Assembly (NCBI RefSeq): GCF_024171735.1
Contig: NZ_JAMTCH010000005.1
Span: 496,001-560,000 of the forward strand
DNA: 64,000 bases
Direction of reading: 5' to 3'
From: Prauserella alba
GTDB taxonomy: Bacteria > Actinomycetota > Actinomycetes > Mycobacteriales > Pseudonocardiaceae
Shown here piece after piece: positions 9,608 through 20,103 of the stretch. Numbering within the stretch: the first letter of the stretch is position 1; each line of letters starts with the position of its first letter. The notes under the pieces are model-generated. The model searched no databases. It saw only the letters and a list, made by a program, of their open reading frames with translations, and had not been told where the DNA came from. A program made the translations under genes and the position numbers.

Positions 9608-9931
9608 ATGATCTTCATTACCGCCAAGTTCCGGGTCAAACCCGAGCACGCCGACCGCTGGCCCGAGATCTCGAAGGCCTTCACGCACGCCACGCGCAAC
9701 GAGCCGGGCTGCCTGTGGTTCGAGTGGTCACGCAGCCTCGACAACCCGAACGAGTACGTGCTCGTGGAGGCGTTCCGGGACGGCGACGCCGGCGCCGCAC
9801 ACGTCAACTCGGAACACTTCAAGGCCGCGCAGCAGACGCTGCCGCCGTACCTCGCCGAAACCCCGCGGGTGATCAACACGACGGTCGACCAGGAGGGTTG
9901 GTCGGAACTGGGCGAGATGGCGGTGAAGTAG
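9608..9931 (+). CDS. Small antibiotic-biosynthesis-monooxygenase-fold protein (ABM)
   Basis: A 107-residue protein with the dimeric alpha-beta barrel ABM fold (FITAKFRVKPEHADRWPEI, EPGCLWFEWSRSLDNPNEYVLVEAFRD, HVNSEHFKAAQQTLPPYL). Such proteins include cofactor-free quinol monooxygenases such as YgiN as well as stress proteins. It is the fourth gene of the triad-A operon, in the place taken by GroEL in the opposite operon. A GACGAGGAGACGAAGCG leader gives a strong ribosome site. Its substrate is unknown; oxidation of a ketone or aldehyde product, or detoxification, would be guesses. Confidence 0.85.
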   Translation: MIFITAKFRVKPEHADRWPEISKAFTHATRNEPGCLWFEWSRSLDNPNEYVLVEAFRDGDAGAAHVNSEHFKAAQQTLPPYLAETPRVINTTVDQEGWSELGEMAVK

Positions 9932-9973
9932 TCCGCGGGGGCAGGCCGCCGGTCCGCCGTTGCCCACGCGCGC

Positions 9974-10005
9974 GGAACCCGTCGCCCCCGACGGCGACGG
10001 GTTCC
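9974..10005. terminator. Strong hairpin between convergent operons (1)
   Basis: Perfect 13-bp stem (GGAACCCGTCGCC with GGCGACGGGTTCC) around a 6-nt loop, 43 nt after the ABM stop codon. It terminates the plus-strand operon and may also act on the opposing groEL transcript. Confidence 0.75.
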
Positions 10006-10107
10006 CCGCCGGCTAGCGAAGAGCCGGCGCATTCTCGCCACTCCCGAGCGGGCGAGTCTCATTGGATACCCTGCCGCTCGCCTGCGAAAACCTGAGCCGA
10101 ACGAGGC

Positions 10108-10153
10108 CCTGGCCGTGGACCGAGACGCCGCGACTCGCCGGTCCACGGCCAGG
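10108..10153. terminator. Strong hairpin between convergent operons (2)
   Basis: Perfect 15-bp stem (CCTGGCCGTGGACCG with CGGTCCACGGCCAGG) around a 16-nt loop, 59 nt past the groEL stop. It is the likely terminator of the prm operon. Confidence 0.75.
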
Positions 10154-10211
10154 TCGGCCGGTGCCGGCCGAAGCCGGCCCGGCCGGCTCTTCCCCGGCGG
10201 GTGCGCCGGGC

Positions 10212-12966
<2,755 letters not shown>

Positions 12967-12970
<4 letters not shown>

Positions 12971-13755
12971 GACGCCTCCTGCTTCCCTGGTTCCTCCCGG
13001 GCCTGTGCGTCCTTTCGCGTCGCAACGTCCTCCCGTGTTCCGGCGTCATCCTGCGGTACCGGCCCGTCGCCGTATCGCGTCCGCAGCAGGCCTCGGCACC
13101 AGCCGGTGTTGCCGTCGATGCTCACGCGCACGGTCTTCGCGAACCGCAGCCGCTGCTCAACCTGCTCTTCGGGAATCGCGGCGCCCGAGTCGTCGACGAA
13201 CAGCGGCGTCTCCGCGGACGCGGGAATGCCCAGTTCGCGGCGTCGCCGCACGAGGCTGTCCCGTTCGGCCGACGCGGGCACCTGGCCTAGCGTGGTGTGT
13301 GCCAGCGCGTCGATCCGCCAGCCGTCGTCGAGCAGCTTGCGGCACGTGCGTTCCAGACAGGCCAGGTGTGCCTTGCGGCGGAAGGTGTGTCGCAGCTCGT
13401 CGAGTTCGCCGACGGCCTGGCCCTCGAACGTGCCGGCGAACCCGTCGCGTGCCGCCACACCCGCGTTGATCTCCTCGGCCGCGAAGTGGTCGGTGAGCCG
13501 TACCTCGGCCCAGTCGAACTCGGGCAACGCCACGAGTGCGTCGTAGGCGTCGGCGACCATGAGGTAGGCGAAGTTCGGTGCGCAGAAGTACGTCGGCAGG
13601 CGCAGTCGCACGTCCACGCCCGTGCCTGCCGCAGCGGTGTGCACCGTCGCCGCCAGCACGAATCCGAGATCGGTGATCGGCTGGTCGAGCTCGGGATCGT
13701 TCACCGTGGCGAGCGCTGCCCACGCACGTTCGGCCAGGCTCGTCGTCGCCGTCAT
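12967..13755 (-). CDS. MIP18/DUF59-domain protein, copy B
   Basis: A 262-residue protein with an N-terminal MIP18/DUF59 domain (TVNDPELDQPITDLGFVLAATV, LRLPTYFCAPNFAYLMVADAYDAL) and the same C-terminal extension as copy A (LDELRHTFRRKAHLACLERT, RVSIDGNTGWCRGLLRTRYG). Both paralogues conserve FCAPNFAYLM and the single Cys near the end (WCRG/FCRG), which may be functional. A role in metal-centre assembly of the monooxygenase is inferred from the family and from strict co-occurrence. Start (13755) and stop (12967) overlap both neighbours by 4 bp. The last 25 residues are charged and low in complexity. Confidence 0.86.
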
Positions 13756-14792
13756 GCCGGCACCGCCGGCGCCGAGCCGACCGCCTCGGTGCTGTCGGTG
13801 ACCTCGTCGGGAACCGCGGCCTCCCGCGGCACCTCGATGTCGTAGAGCTTGGCCGCGTTGACGCCGAGGATCTTGCGCTTGACGTCCGGAGTAAGCGTTC
13901 CGTATTCGCCCTGCATGTCCTCGGGCACCTGGAAGTCGACGAACTTCTCGATCAGCCACTTCGGATGCCAGATGGCGTAGTCGCTGGCGAAGGTGATGCG
14001 GTTCTCGTCCAGCCAGTACAGCAGCTCCATGAGGACCTGGGCGAAGTAGCGCGGCCGCGAGTGGATGAACGGCATCGCAACGGCGAGTCCGCCGTAGACA
14101 TTCGGTTCCTGTGTGGCGATCCAGCAGAAGTCTTCGAGTCGCGGCAGGCCGACGTGCTCGATGATGAAGTTCAGCTCGGGGAACGCGGTGGCCACGTCAT
14201 CCACGTCGGCGACATCGAACGCGTCGCGGTTGAGCGGGTAGATCGTCGGGCCCTTGTGGACGTGGATGTTGCGGATGCCCAGTTCCTGGCACTTCTCCAG
14301 GTACCGGTAGGACCAGTCGTCGGTGAGCTTCCAGCCCTTCGAACTGCCCTTCCACTCGGCCGTGTACAGCTTCACGCCGCGAAGGTTCCACCGCTGCGCG
14401 AGCCGTTCCAGTGCGGCGAGGCCGGCCTCGCCGTCCCGCGGATCCCACGCGCCGTTGACGATGAACTTGTCGGGATGTCGCTCGGCCAGGAAACCGTCCT
14501 GTTCGGTCGTGTTGAACCCGTTGGTGAAGAAGTCCGTCAGGTACGTAGGCTGGAAGATCGCCTTGTCGACGTAGCCGTCCTCGAAGAGGTCCTTCATCAG
14601 GGTGGCTTCGCCGTACTTCTCGAACTTCTCCAGCGGCCACACCCACTCCTCGGGGGAGAGGTTGCGGTGGTAGTCGTAGAAGCACTCGATGAAGCCCTTG
14701 CCGTACCGGTTCGCCTGGTTCTCCGGGCTGCCGTCCCAGAGATGCACGTGGCTGTCGACGATGAAGTAGTTCTCGCCGTCCTTGGTGTACAT
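13752..14792 (-). CDS. Amidohydrolase-family protein, copy B (metal motif intact)
   Basis: A 346-residue amidohydrolase-2 family protein following prmD. The N-terminal metal motif DSHVHLWD (His15, His17) is intact, with the later conserved segments HKGPTI, IIEHVGLPRLEDF, FIHSRPRYFAQ and ASDYAIWHPKWL. The ATG at 14792 is preferred over a GTG 6 nt earlier because GGGAG lies 8 nt upstream of the ATG. The family member is constant in prm/mim clusters and has been linked to hydroxylase maturation, but its chemistry is unknown. The copy at 6728-7753 is its paralogue and lacks the second His. Confidence 0.9.
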   Translation of the reverse strand: MYTKDGENYFIVDSHVHLWDGSPENQANRYGKGFIECFYDYHRNLSPEEWVWPLEKFEKYGEATLMKDLFEDGYVDKAIFQPTYLTDFFTNGFNTTEQDGFLAERHPDKFIVNGAWDPRDGEAGLAALERLAQRWNLRGVKLYTAEWKGSSKGWKLTDDWSYRYLEKCQELGIRNIHVHKGPTIYPLNRDAFDVADVDDVATAFPELNFIIEHVGLPRLEDFCWIATQEPNVYGGLAVAMPFIHSRPRYFAQVLMELLYWLDENRITFASDYAIWHPKWLIEKFVDFQVPEDMQGEYGTLTPDVKRKILGVNAAKLYDIEVPREAAVPDEVTDSTEAVGSAPAVPA

Positions 14793-14822
14793 GCGCACTG
14801 CTCCCTTGCTGTGTCGCGGTGG

Positions 14823-14864
14823 CGGAGACGGCGGCCCGCGCGGGCGCCCGGGCCGCCGCCTCCG
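14823..14864 (-). terminator. Hairpin between prmD and the amidohydrolase gene
   Basis: A 16-bp stem with one mismatch (core GGCGGCCCG with CGGGCCGCC) around a 10-nt loop, between the prmD stop and the next start. It may attenuate transcription or protect the monooxygenase message from decay. Confidence 0.5.
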
Positions 14865-14879
14865 GTTCTCTCGCCGGCG

Positions 14880-15257
14880 TTACCGCACCGGCAGGAGGTC
14901 GAAGTCCAGGTATTCGGCGGCGTCCTCGGGGTTGGCGAACAGGATCGTCCGGTCGTCGAGGTGGATCATGCGCCCGTAGTGGGTCGACATGCTCTCCTCG
15001 AACTCGGCCTGGTCGAACCAGCCGTCCTCCTCACCAGCGGCCTCGTCGATCTCGGAGTAGATGACGTCGACGCGGCGCTCGGCATCGATCCGGATCATCG
15101 AGGGCAGCGGGGTGACGGTGACGTTCTCCTTGGTGCGCATCACCTCCGCGATGACCTCGCCCACCTGGTTGTTCATCAGCGTGTAGCCGCACATACCGGA
15201 GGCGGTGTTGTTCGACTCGAAACTGGGTGTCGGCGTGCCGGCGCTCGTGGTGGTCAC
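14880..15257 (-). CDS. prmD: Propane monooxygenase coupling (regulatory) protein
   Basis: A 125-residue MmoB/PrmD-like coupling protein: NNTASGMCGYTLMNNQVGEVIAE, MIRIDAERRVDVIYSEID, FEESMSTHYGRMIHLDD and EYLDFDLL match the small effector subunit of soluble diiron monooxygenases. It carries no cofactor and binds the hydroxylase to tune substrate access and electron transfer. The GTG at 15257 overlaps the prmC stop (GTGA) and has AAGGAG 7 nt upstream. The frame is open further upstream but lies within prmC. Confidence 0.93.
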   Translation of the reverse strand: MTTTSAGTPTPSFESNNTASGMCGYTLMNNQVGEVIAEVMRTKENVTVTPLPSMIRIDAERRVDVIYSEIDEAAGEEDGWFDQAEFEESMSTHYGRMIHLDDRTILFANPEDAAEYLDFDLLPVR

Positions 15258-16444
15258 TGGTTCAGCTCCTTCGGGTTGCGCAGGCCGAGGTCGGCCAGGA
15301 TTCCGCCGAACCGGCTCTTGGCTCGGTCGAGTGCGTCCTCGAATCGGGGCGGTTTCGCGTCGGGCTGCGACCACAGCGGCTGCAGCGTGCGCGCGGCCGC
15401 CAGGCACCGCGGCACCCACGTCTCGAGCCACGACTGCATCGCCGCCGTGTTGTGGTCGGCGAACTCCTTGTCGGTGACCAGCGGCTGGAACAGTGCCTTG
15501 GTGTAGCGCAGATCGCGTTCCGCGTAGTCGTACTCGGCGGCTCCGATGAGCGTCGGCGTGACGAAGTCGCCGTTACCGGGTGCGGCCTGCTGCACGAGGT
15601 TGCTGCGGAACAGCTCGCCGACCAGCGGTTCGAACACGACGTTGGCGGCGAACACCGCCTCCGCCCAGTCCCACGTGGACGTCAGCTGCTCCGCGACACC
15701 GCGGACGCCCTGCCAGGCTGGGTCCTCCTGCCAGGTGCGCAGGTGGGCACCGCCGTCGAACTCGGCGATCTCCTCCGACAGCGTCAGGTTGTACAGCGCC
15801 AGGTCCTGCGCCGAGCGGATCCGGTGCATGCTGTTCACCGCGATCGCCGTGTTGTGCATGTTGGTCGGGCCCCTGCGGTTGGCGTTGGCGAACAGATACA
15901 GCCCGAGCCCGTGGTCGACGTGCATCCACGCCCCGACGTGCTGTGCCACGAACGCCACCCAGTTCGGGTTCCACTGTTCGAACGCCTTGCTCTGCCTCGC
16001 GGCGTCGACGTTCTGGTTGAGTTGGCGCACCACGTTGGAGTTGTTGCGATAGATGCTCTGTTCCCACTCCTCGTTGGGATCGCGGAACTCGTGCCAGCCG
16101 TGGGCGGGCCACTCGTAGCCCTGGCCGCCCGATCCCGGATAGCGCTTGGGTTCCGGCCGGTCGCTGCCCCACGCCTTGAGCACGGTCCATTCGAGTGGAT
16201 ATCCGCCCTTGCCGTCGGCGAATCCGTACAGCCAGCCCTGCGACAGGTAGTGGCGTGGATCGGGCTGCACCTCGACGGTGACGTCCTCGTAGTGGCTCTG
16301 CTTGCGCTTACGCGGGATGAAGTAGTTGAACCGGCGCAGGTTCGAATCCGGGAACTCGCGTGCACCCGCCTCGGCGTCGGTGAACACCGGTTTCGGCACG
16401 CTGCGCTCGGTCTGTGTCGGGACTGGTTCCTGGGTAGCCGTCAT
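15254..16444 (-). CDS. prmC: Propane monooxygenase hydroxylase small (beta) subunit
   Basis: A 396-residue beta subunit of the soluble diiron hydroxylase (FNYFIPRKRKQSHYEDVTVEV, GWLYGFADGKGGYPLEWT, IYRNNSNVVRQLNQNV, AFVAQHVGAWMHVDHGLGL, WDWAEAVFAANVVFEPLVGE). It has the ferritin-like fold without a metal site and pairs with PrmA. It is encoded between the reductase and coupling-protein genes, the order known for prmABCD and mimABCD. The ATG at 16444 is 52 nt after the prmB stop, and its own stop overlaps prmD by 4 bp. Confidence 0.95.
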   Translation of the reverse strand: MTATQEPVPTQTERSVPKPVFTDAEAGAREFPDSNLRRFNYFIPRKRKQSHYEDVTVEVQPDPRHYLSQGWLYGFADGKGGYPLEWTVLKAWGSDRPEPKRYPGSGGQGYEWPAHGWHEFRDPNEEWEQSIYRNNSNVVRQLNQNVDAARQSKAFEQWNPNWVAFVAQHVGAWMHVDHGLGLYLFANANRRGPTNMHNTAIAVNSMHRIRSAQDLALYNLTLSEEIAEFDGGAHLRTWQEDPAWQGVRGVAEQLTSTWDWAEAVFAANVVFEPLVGELFRSNLVQQAAPGNGDFVTPTLIGAAEYDYAERDLRYTKALFQPLVTDKEFADHNTAAMQSWLETWVPRCLAAARTLQPLWSQPDAKPPRFEDALDRAKSRFGGILADLGLRNPKELNQ

Positions 16445-16496
16445 CACGGTTCCTTCGTCTCGTCGGCGCCGGTGGCGTGGGCTGCGCGCCCGCTGG

Positions 16497-17534
16497 TCAC
16501 CCGTCGTCGCCGGTGGTCGTGAACTTGTCGTAGAAGACCCGTTTCTCGTCGACGCCGAGCGCGGGAAGCAGCTCGACCGCCGCCTCCACCATCGGCGGCG
16601 GCCCGCACACGTAGGCGTCCACACCGGACAGATCCGCCTCGGCGGTACGCACCACGTCGGTGATCAACCCGGCGGCGCCGGTCCACTCGCCGCCGGCAGA
16701 GTCCGACAGCGCGGGCACATACCGGAATCGCGGCAGGCGGGTCTCGAGTTCGCGGAGCTCGTCCTCGAAACACAGGTCCCGTTCGGTCCGCGCGCCGTAG
16801 TAGAACGTCGCGGGCCGGTCGATGCCACGCTCGGCCATCGACCGCAGCAGCGACAGGATCGGTGCCATGCCCGCCCCGCCGCCCACGAACAGCAGCGGCG
16901 CCGCCGGTGCGTCCCGCAGGGTGAAGACCCCGAACGGCCCGGTGATCTCCAGCCGGTCGCCGGGTTGCACCTTGGTGTCGAGGTACTCCGAGAACAGCCC
17001 GCCCGGGTACACCTTGATCACGAACTCGAGCGTGCCGTCGGTCGTCGACGTGTTCGCCATCGAGAACGAACGGGTCTCGTCGGTACCGGGTACGGCGAAG
17101 TCGACGTACTGGCCAGGGAAGAACCGCAGCTCTTCCGGTTCGATCAGCCGTACGACGAGCCTGCGCATGTCATGGGTGACGTTGTCGTTCGACACCACGT
17201 CGACCGTCGCGGACTGGATCGGCAGCCCCGAGCGGATCATCTCCTCGTCGTAGTTGAGCAGCTCGACGGTCAGATCCTCGTAGGCGTGCGCCCGGCACAG
17301 GAGCGTGTACCCCTCCTCGGCCTCGTAATCCGGCAGCGCGAACGTCGAGTACCGGTCGTGGTCGATGTCGTCGCCGTCCAGGATGAACGACTTGCACGAC
17401 CCGCACTGGCCCTCCTTGCAGCCGTGCATGAGCATCACGCCCTGCTCGGCGGCTGCACGCAGGATCGTCTGATCCTCGTCGACCTCGATCTCGATGCCGA
17501 CGGGTTCGAACCGCACCCGGTGTTTCTCGGTCAT
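16497..17534 (-). CDS. prmB: Propane monooxygenase reductase
   Basis: A 345-residue reductase feeding electrons from NAD(P)H to the hydroxylase. The N-terminal plant-type [2Fe-2S] ferredoxin domain has Cys39, Cys44, Cys47 and Cys80 (HGCKEGQCGSCKSF and TLLC). The FAD-binding barrel follows (FFPGQYVDFAVPG, TRSFSMANTS), then the pyridine nucleotide domain (VGGGAGMAPILSLLRS, YVCGPPPMVEAA). Full length for the family. The ATG at 17534 begins MTEKHRVRFEPVG, with GGTGAG 4 nt before it. A 139-nt gap with a large hairpin separates it from prmA. Confidence 0.96.
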   Translation of the reverse strand: MTEKHRVRFEPVGIEIEVDEDQTILRAAAEQGVMLMHGCKEGQCGSCKSFILDGDDIDHDRYSTFALPDYEAEEGYTLLCRAHAYEDLTVELLNYDEEMIRSGLPIQSATVDVVSNDNVTHDMRRLVVRLIEPEELRFFPGQYVDFAVPGTDETRSFSMANTSTTDGTLEFVIKVYPGGLFSEYLDTKVQPGDRLEITGPFGVFTLRDAPAAPLLFVGGGAGMAPILSLLRSMAERGIDRPATFYYGARTERDLCFEDELRELETRLPRFRYVPALSDSAGGEWTGAAGLITDVVRTAEADLSGVDAYVCGPPPMVEAAVELLPALGVDEKRVFYDKFTTTGDDG

Positions 17535-17587
17535 GCTCACCTCACCTTCGTCGTGGACTCGCGCGAGCCGGCGATGCCGGTGCCGGA

Positions 17588-17641
17588 GCGGGGCGGGCCT
17601 GGCGCGAAGGTGTGGCCCGCGCCAGGCGATACCCGCCCCGC
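17588..17641 (-). promoter_or_regulatory. Large intercistronic hairpin between prmA and prmB
   Basis: A 10-bp stem (GCGGGGCGGG with CCCGCCCCGC), a 5-nt bulge on one side, then a 9-bp stem (CCTGGCGCG with CGCGCCAGG) and an 11-nt loop. It starts just after the prmA stop codon. Partial termination or 3' protection would give more hydroxylase than reductase; that is inference. Confidence 0.6.
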
Positions 17642-17673
17642 GCGGCCCCCTCACACCCCGGCGCGCGAGCGCC

Positions 17674-19323
17674 TCACTCGGCGGGCGCCGGCCTGCCGCC
17701 CGGGCCCTGCCGGACGTAGTCGGCGTGGAAGGCCTGCCGCTCGGCATCGGTCATCTCGTTGAGGCTGACGTTCGGACTCGGGAAGGGTGGGCACCGGCGG
17801 AGATGGTCGAGCGTCCACATCTTCTTCGGATCGAGGTCGAGATGCGGCTGTGCCACCAGCGTCTCGCCGTCGTCTCGGACGTAACCCATGTCCTTGACGA
17901 TGTCGGCGAAGTTCCAGTTGTGGTACAGAGTCTCCCATTCCCGGGCTCCGGTGAGCTTGCCCATGTTCGGCGTCTGCCTGCCCTCGTAGGTGCTCCGGAA
18001 CGCGACCGCGTCGGTCCAATGGCAGCCCTCGGAGCAGTACGTCCGCCACTGTCCGTCCACTTCGTCCATCACCATGTCCTGCCGGATGAGGCAGGGCACC
18101 ATGCAGGTCCAGCAGCGGTGCGGATAGACGTAGTCGACGTCCTCGAAGGCGATGGGCTTGTGCCCGTTCGGCACCGAGAGGCGGTTGTAGTTCTCCCACC
18201 AGGCGCCGTACTTGTCGTACCAGCCCGGGTACTTGTGCTCGAACCACTCGAAGTCCTCGTCCGTCATCGGGTCGATACGCCAGTAGTTGGCGATCCATCC
18301 GGTGGCGAAGAACTGGGCGACCTCGTGCACGTACCCCTTGTTCCAGATGCGGTTCCACGACTCCTCGACCAGGTCGTGGGGGATCGTCAGGCCGTACTTC
18401 TCGAGCGGGACGAGGTAGCTGCGGTAGTAGTCGTCGTAGATCCACCGCCGCCACATCTCTGCGTAGCTCTCGCGGTCCTTGCGGCGGTCCTTCGTGCCGT
18501 ACTCGATGAACGTGCCGATCGCGGCGTCGACCACGCAGTGGTTGTTCCACCATGCGTACCGCAGGTCGCGTTCGAGGAGCTGGTGGTTGCTCTCGTCGGA
18601 CAGCGCCATAAGCAGCGTGGCGTAGCCGTTACTGATGTGGCGTGACTCGTCCGACTGCACCGAGTGGAACACCGTCGGCAGCAGGTAGTCGCCGTTGGCC
18701 GCCGCCTCGCCGGGCATGGCCACGAACAGCGTGTTCGTGAAGGCCGTCTCCGCGACGATGGTCAGATAGACGCTGGCCGCGGTGATCGCGTCACCGGTGA
18801 TGAAGCCTTCCGCGAACTGCCTGCCGATCGTGCCGGCGTAGTCGTTCTGGAAGTTCCGCAGGCTCGAGTTGAAACCGGCGGGGTCGATGTAGTTGTTCAT
18901 GTACAGGCGCTTGAGGTTCTGCTGGATCGTCGAGTGCCTGACCTCGTCGATCATCTGGATCGCCTGGCCGTTGTGCAGCTCCGGATTCGGCACCGTGCGG
19001 AACAGCAACGGCATGGCACGCGCGGCCGAGATCTCCGGAAGCGGAATGATCGACAGGAACAGCTTCTGCCATTCCATCCATCGCTGCTGGACCTGGCGGA
19101 ACATGTTGCCGCGAATCGCGCCGTCCTGTGCTCCGTAGACGCGGTGGTCCTTTTCCTCCTCCATGGGGAAGTACGAGCGCAGGACCTGCTTGAGCGGGTC
19201 CTTCTTCTTCGCCTTCGAGAACGTGTAGTCGGTGCCGTACTGCGAGACCGGCTCGTGGTAGGCCGGTTCCCACGACAGCTCCTGAATCTTCTCGTGTGCT
19301 TTCGCCACACTCTGGCGAGTCAT
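17674..19323 (-). CDS. prmA: Propane monooxygenase hydroxylase large (alpha) subunit, MimA/PrmA type
   Basis: A 549-residue alpha subunit of a soluble diiron monooxygenase. The diiron ligands can be read as Glu97 (PEISA), Glu127 and His130 (DEVRH), Glu192 (AETAF), Glu226 and His229 (DESRH). It starts [13 protein letters not shown] and continues with [29 protein letters not shown] and [20 protein letters not shown], as in actinobacterial propane and acetone/phenol-hydroxylating (Mim) enzymes. The enzyme inserts oxygen into propane, giving 2-propanol, or into acetone or phenols. The ATG has AAGGAG 5 nt upstream; a GTG 6 nt earlier is less likely. A GTCTCA dyad and a possible -10 lie in the 361-nt upstream gap. 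Exact substrate range is inferred. Confidence 0.96.
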   Translation of the reverse strand: MTRQSVAKAHEKIQELSWEPAYHEPVSQYGTDYTFSKAKKKDPLKQVLRSYFPMEEEKDHRVYGAQDGAIRGNMFRQVQQRWMEWQKLFLSIIPLPEISAARAMPLLFRTVPNPELHNGQAIQMIDEVRHSTIQQNLKRLYMNNYIDPAGFNSSLRNFQNDYAGTIGRQFAEGFITGDAITAASVYLTIVAETAFTNTLFVAMPGEAAANGDYLLPTVFHSVQSDESRHISNGYATLLMALSDESNHQLLERDLRYAWWNNHCVVDAAIGTFIEYGTKDRRKDRESYAEMWRRWIYDDYYRSYLVPLEKYGLTIPHDLVEESWNRIWNKGYVHEVAQFFATGWIANYWRIDPMTDEDFEWFEHKYPGWYDKYGAWWENYNRLSVPNGHKPIAFEDVDYVYPHRCWTCMVPCLIRQDMVMDEVDGQWRTYCSEGCHWTDAVAFRSTYEGRQTPNMGKLTGAREWETLYHNWNFADIVKDMGYVRDDGETLVAQPHLDLDPKKMWTLDHLRRCPPFPSPNVSLNEMTDAERQAFHADYVRQGPGGRPAPAE

Positions 19324-19684
19324 GGTCACTCCTTCCCGTCGCTTGCGGCGGCGGTAGGGGGAATGGTGCGTCGGCAGCCGGCTGTCCCCGGCCCTTCCCG
19401 TCCGGGTGGGAGGGGCCGACGCGGCAGAGACTGTCGGCTGTGACTCCCATTACAGAACGGGCGGGCGGGCCGTGCGGTCTCAATTTGAGACGTGCGGTCG
19501 GTGGCGGGTTCGCGAAACGGTGCGGATCGAACACGCAGCACATTGCGGAAATCGGCGCGGCAGCCGTTATGGGTGACACGGCACAACAATTTCCGGTACC
19601 AACGTCCCATTTATTGCCGGTGCCGCCGCAATCGGTGTCGCTCGCCGTGCTGGCGGCCGGAGCGGTGCCGCCGACGGCGTTCCC
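19324..19684. other. Gene-free leader of the prm operon
   Basis: 361 nt with no convincing gene. It holds the dyad at 19477-19491 and a possible -10 (TGTAAT read on the minus strand, 19449-19454), leaving about 120 nt of untranslated leader before prmA. The left part is C/G-rich and can form weak stems. Confidence 0.6.
19477..19491. promoter_or_regulatory. Dyad operator GTCTCA-ATT-TGAGAC upstream of prmA
   Basis: Perfect 6-bp arms around ATT. A candidate -10 for prmA begins 22 nt beyond it on the minus strand. The dyad at 19983-19997 has identical sequence, and 6630-6646 has the same arms with a different spacer. It is the likely site of the AcoR/MimR-type activators. Confidence 0.72.
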
Positions 19685-19948
19685 TCACTCGGTGGACGCG
19701 TCGCCGCGGCCCAGGTCCTCGGGGGCGTCGAGCAGCGCTGCGCGAAGCTCGGCGAGTTCGCGTTCCGTTTCCCGGCCGATTCTGGAATCGCCCTGAGCAG
19801 ATGGAGTGATTCCCAGTGCGCTTAACAGTTCGGCCGCGGGCGCACCGGGATCGCCCGCCTCGCCGAGTTCGGGATGAAGGCCCTGTTCGGCGAGGTGGGA
19901 GAAGACCACGTTGACAACGGTCCACGGGCTGTAGGTCTCCTCGGTCAT
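19685..19948 (-). CDS. Small conserved-looking protein ahead of the prm operon
   Basis: An 87-residue acidic protein starting MTEETYSPWTVVNVVFSHLA, with two likely helices (VVNVVFSHLAEQGLHPEL; TERELAELRAALLDAP) and a GDPGAPAAELLSALGI segment. I do not recognise a named domain. It reads toward prmA, 361 nt ahead of it. The ATG at 19948 has no ribosome site. A -10-like TGTCAT (19955-19960, minus strand) ends 6 nt before it and lies exactly 22 nt from the dyad at 19983, so the mRNA may be leaderless. Longer starts up to 20293 exist but would run through the operator and the divergent regulator. Confidence 0.65.
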   Translation of the reverse strand: MTEETYSPWTVVNVVFSHLAEQGLHPELGEAGDPGAPAAELLSALGITPSAQGDSRIGRETERELAELRAALLDAPEDLGRGDASTE

Positions 19949-19982
19949 GGGCCCATGACACGCCCGCGCGAGGCTCCGGGGG

Positions 19983-19997
19983 GTCTCAATTTGAGAC
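19983..19997. promoter_or_regulatory. Dyad operator GTCTCA-ATT-TGAGAC between small protein and regulator
   Basis: Identical in sequence to 19477-19491. Candidate -10 hexamers lie 22 nt away on each side (TGTCAT at 19955-19960 leftward; TACCGT at 20020-20025 rightward), so one site may control both divergent genes. Confidence 0.7.
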
Positions 19998-20103
19998 AGC
20001 ACGGGTGTGGCGTGGGACCTACCGTGAGGAGGCGGGCACGTGGTCCGGGGAGCCGGGGCACGTCGCCCTGGAAGGTCGCAATGGAGCGATCGTGGAGGCA
20101 CCG

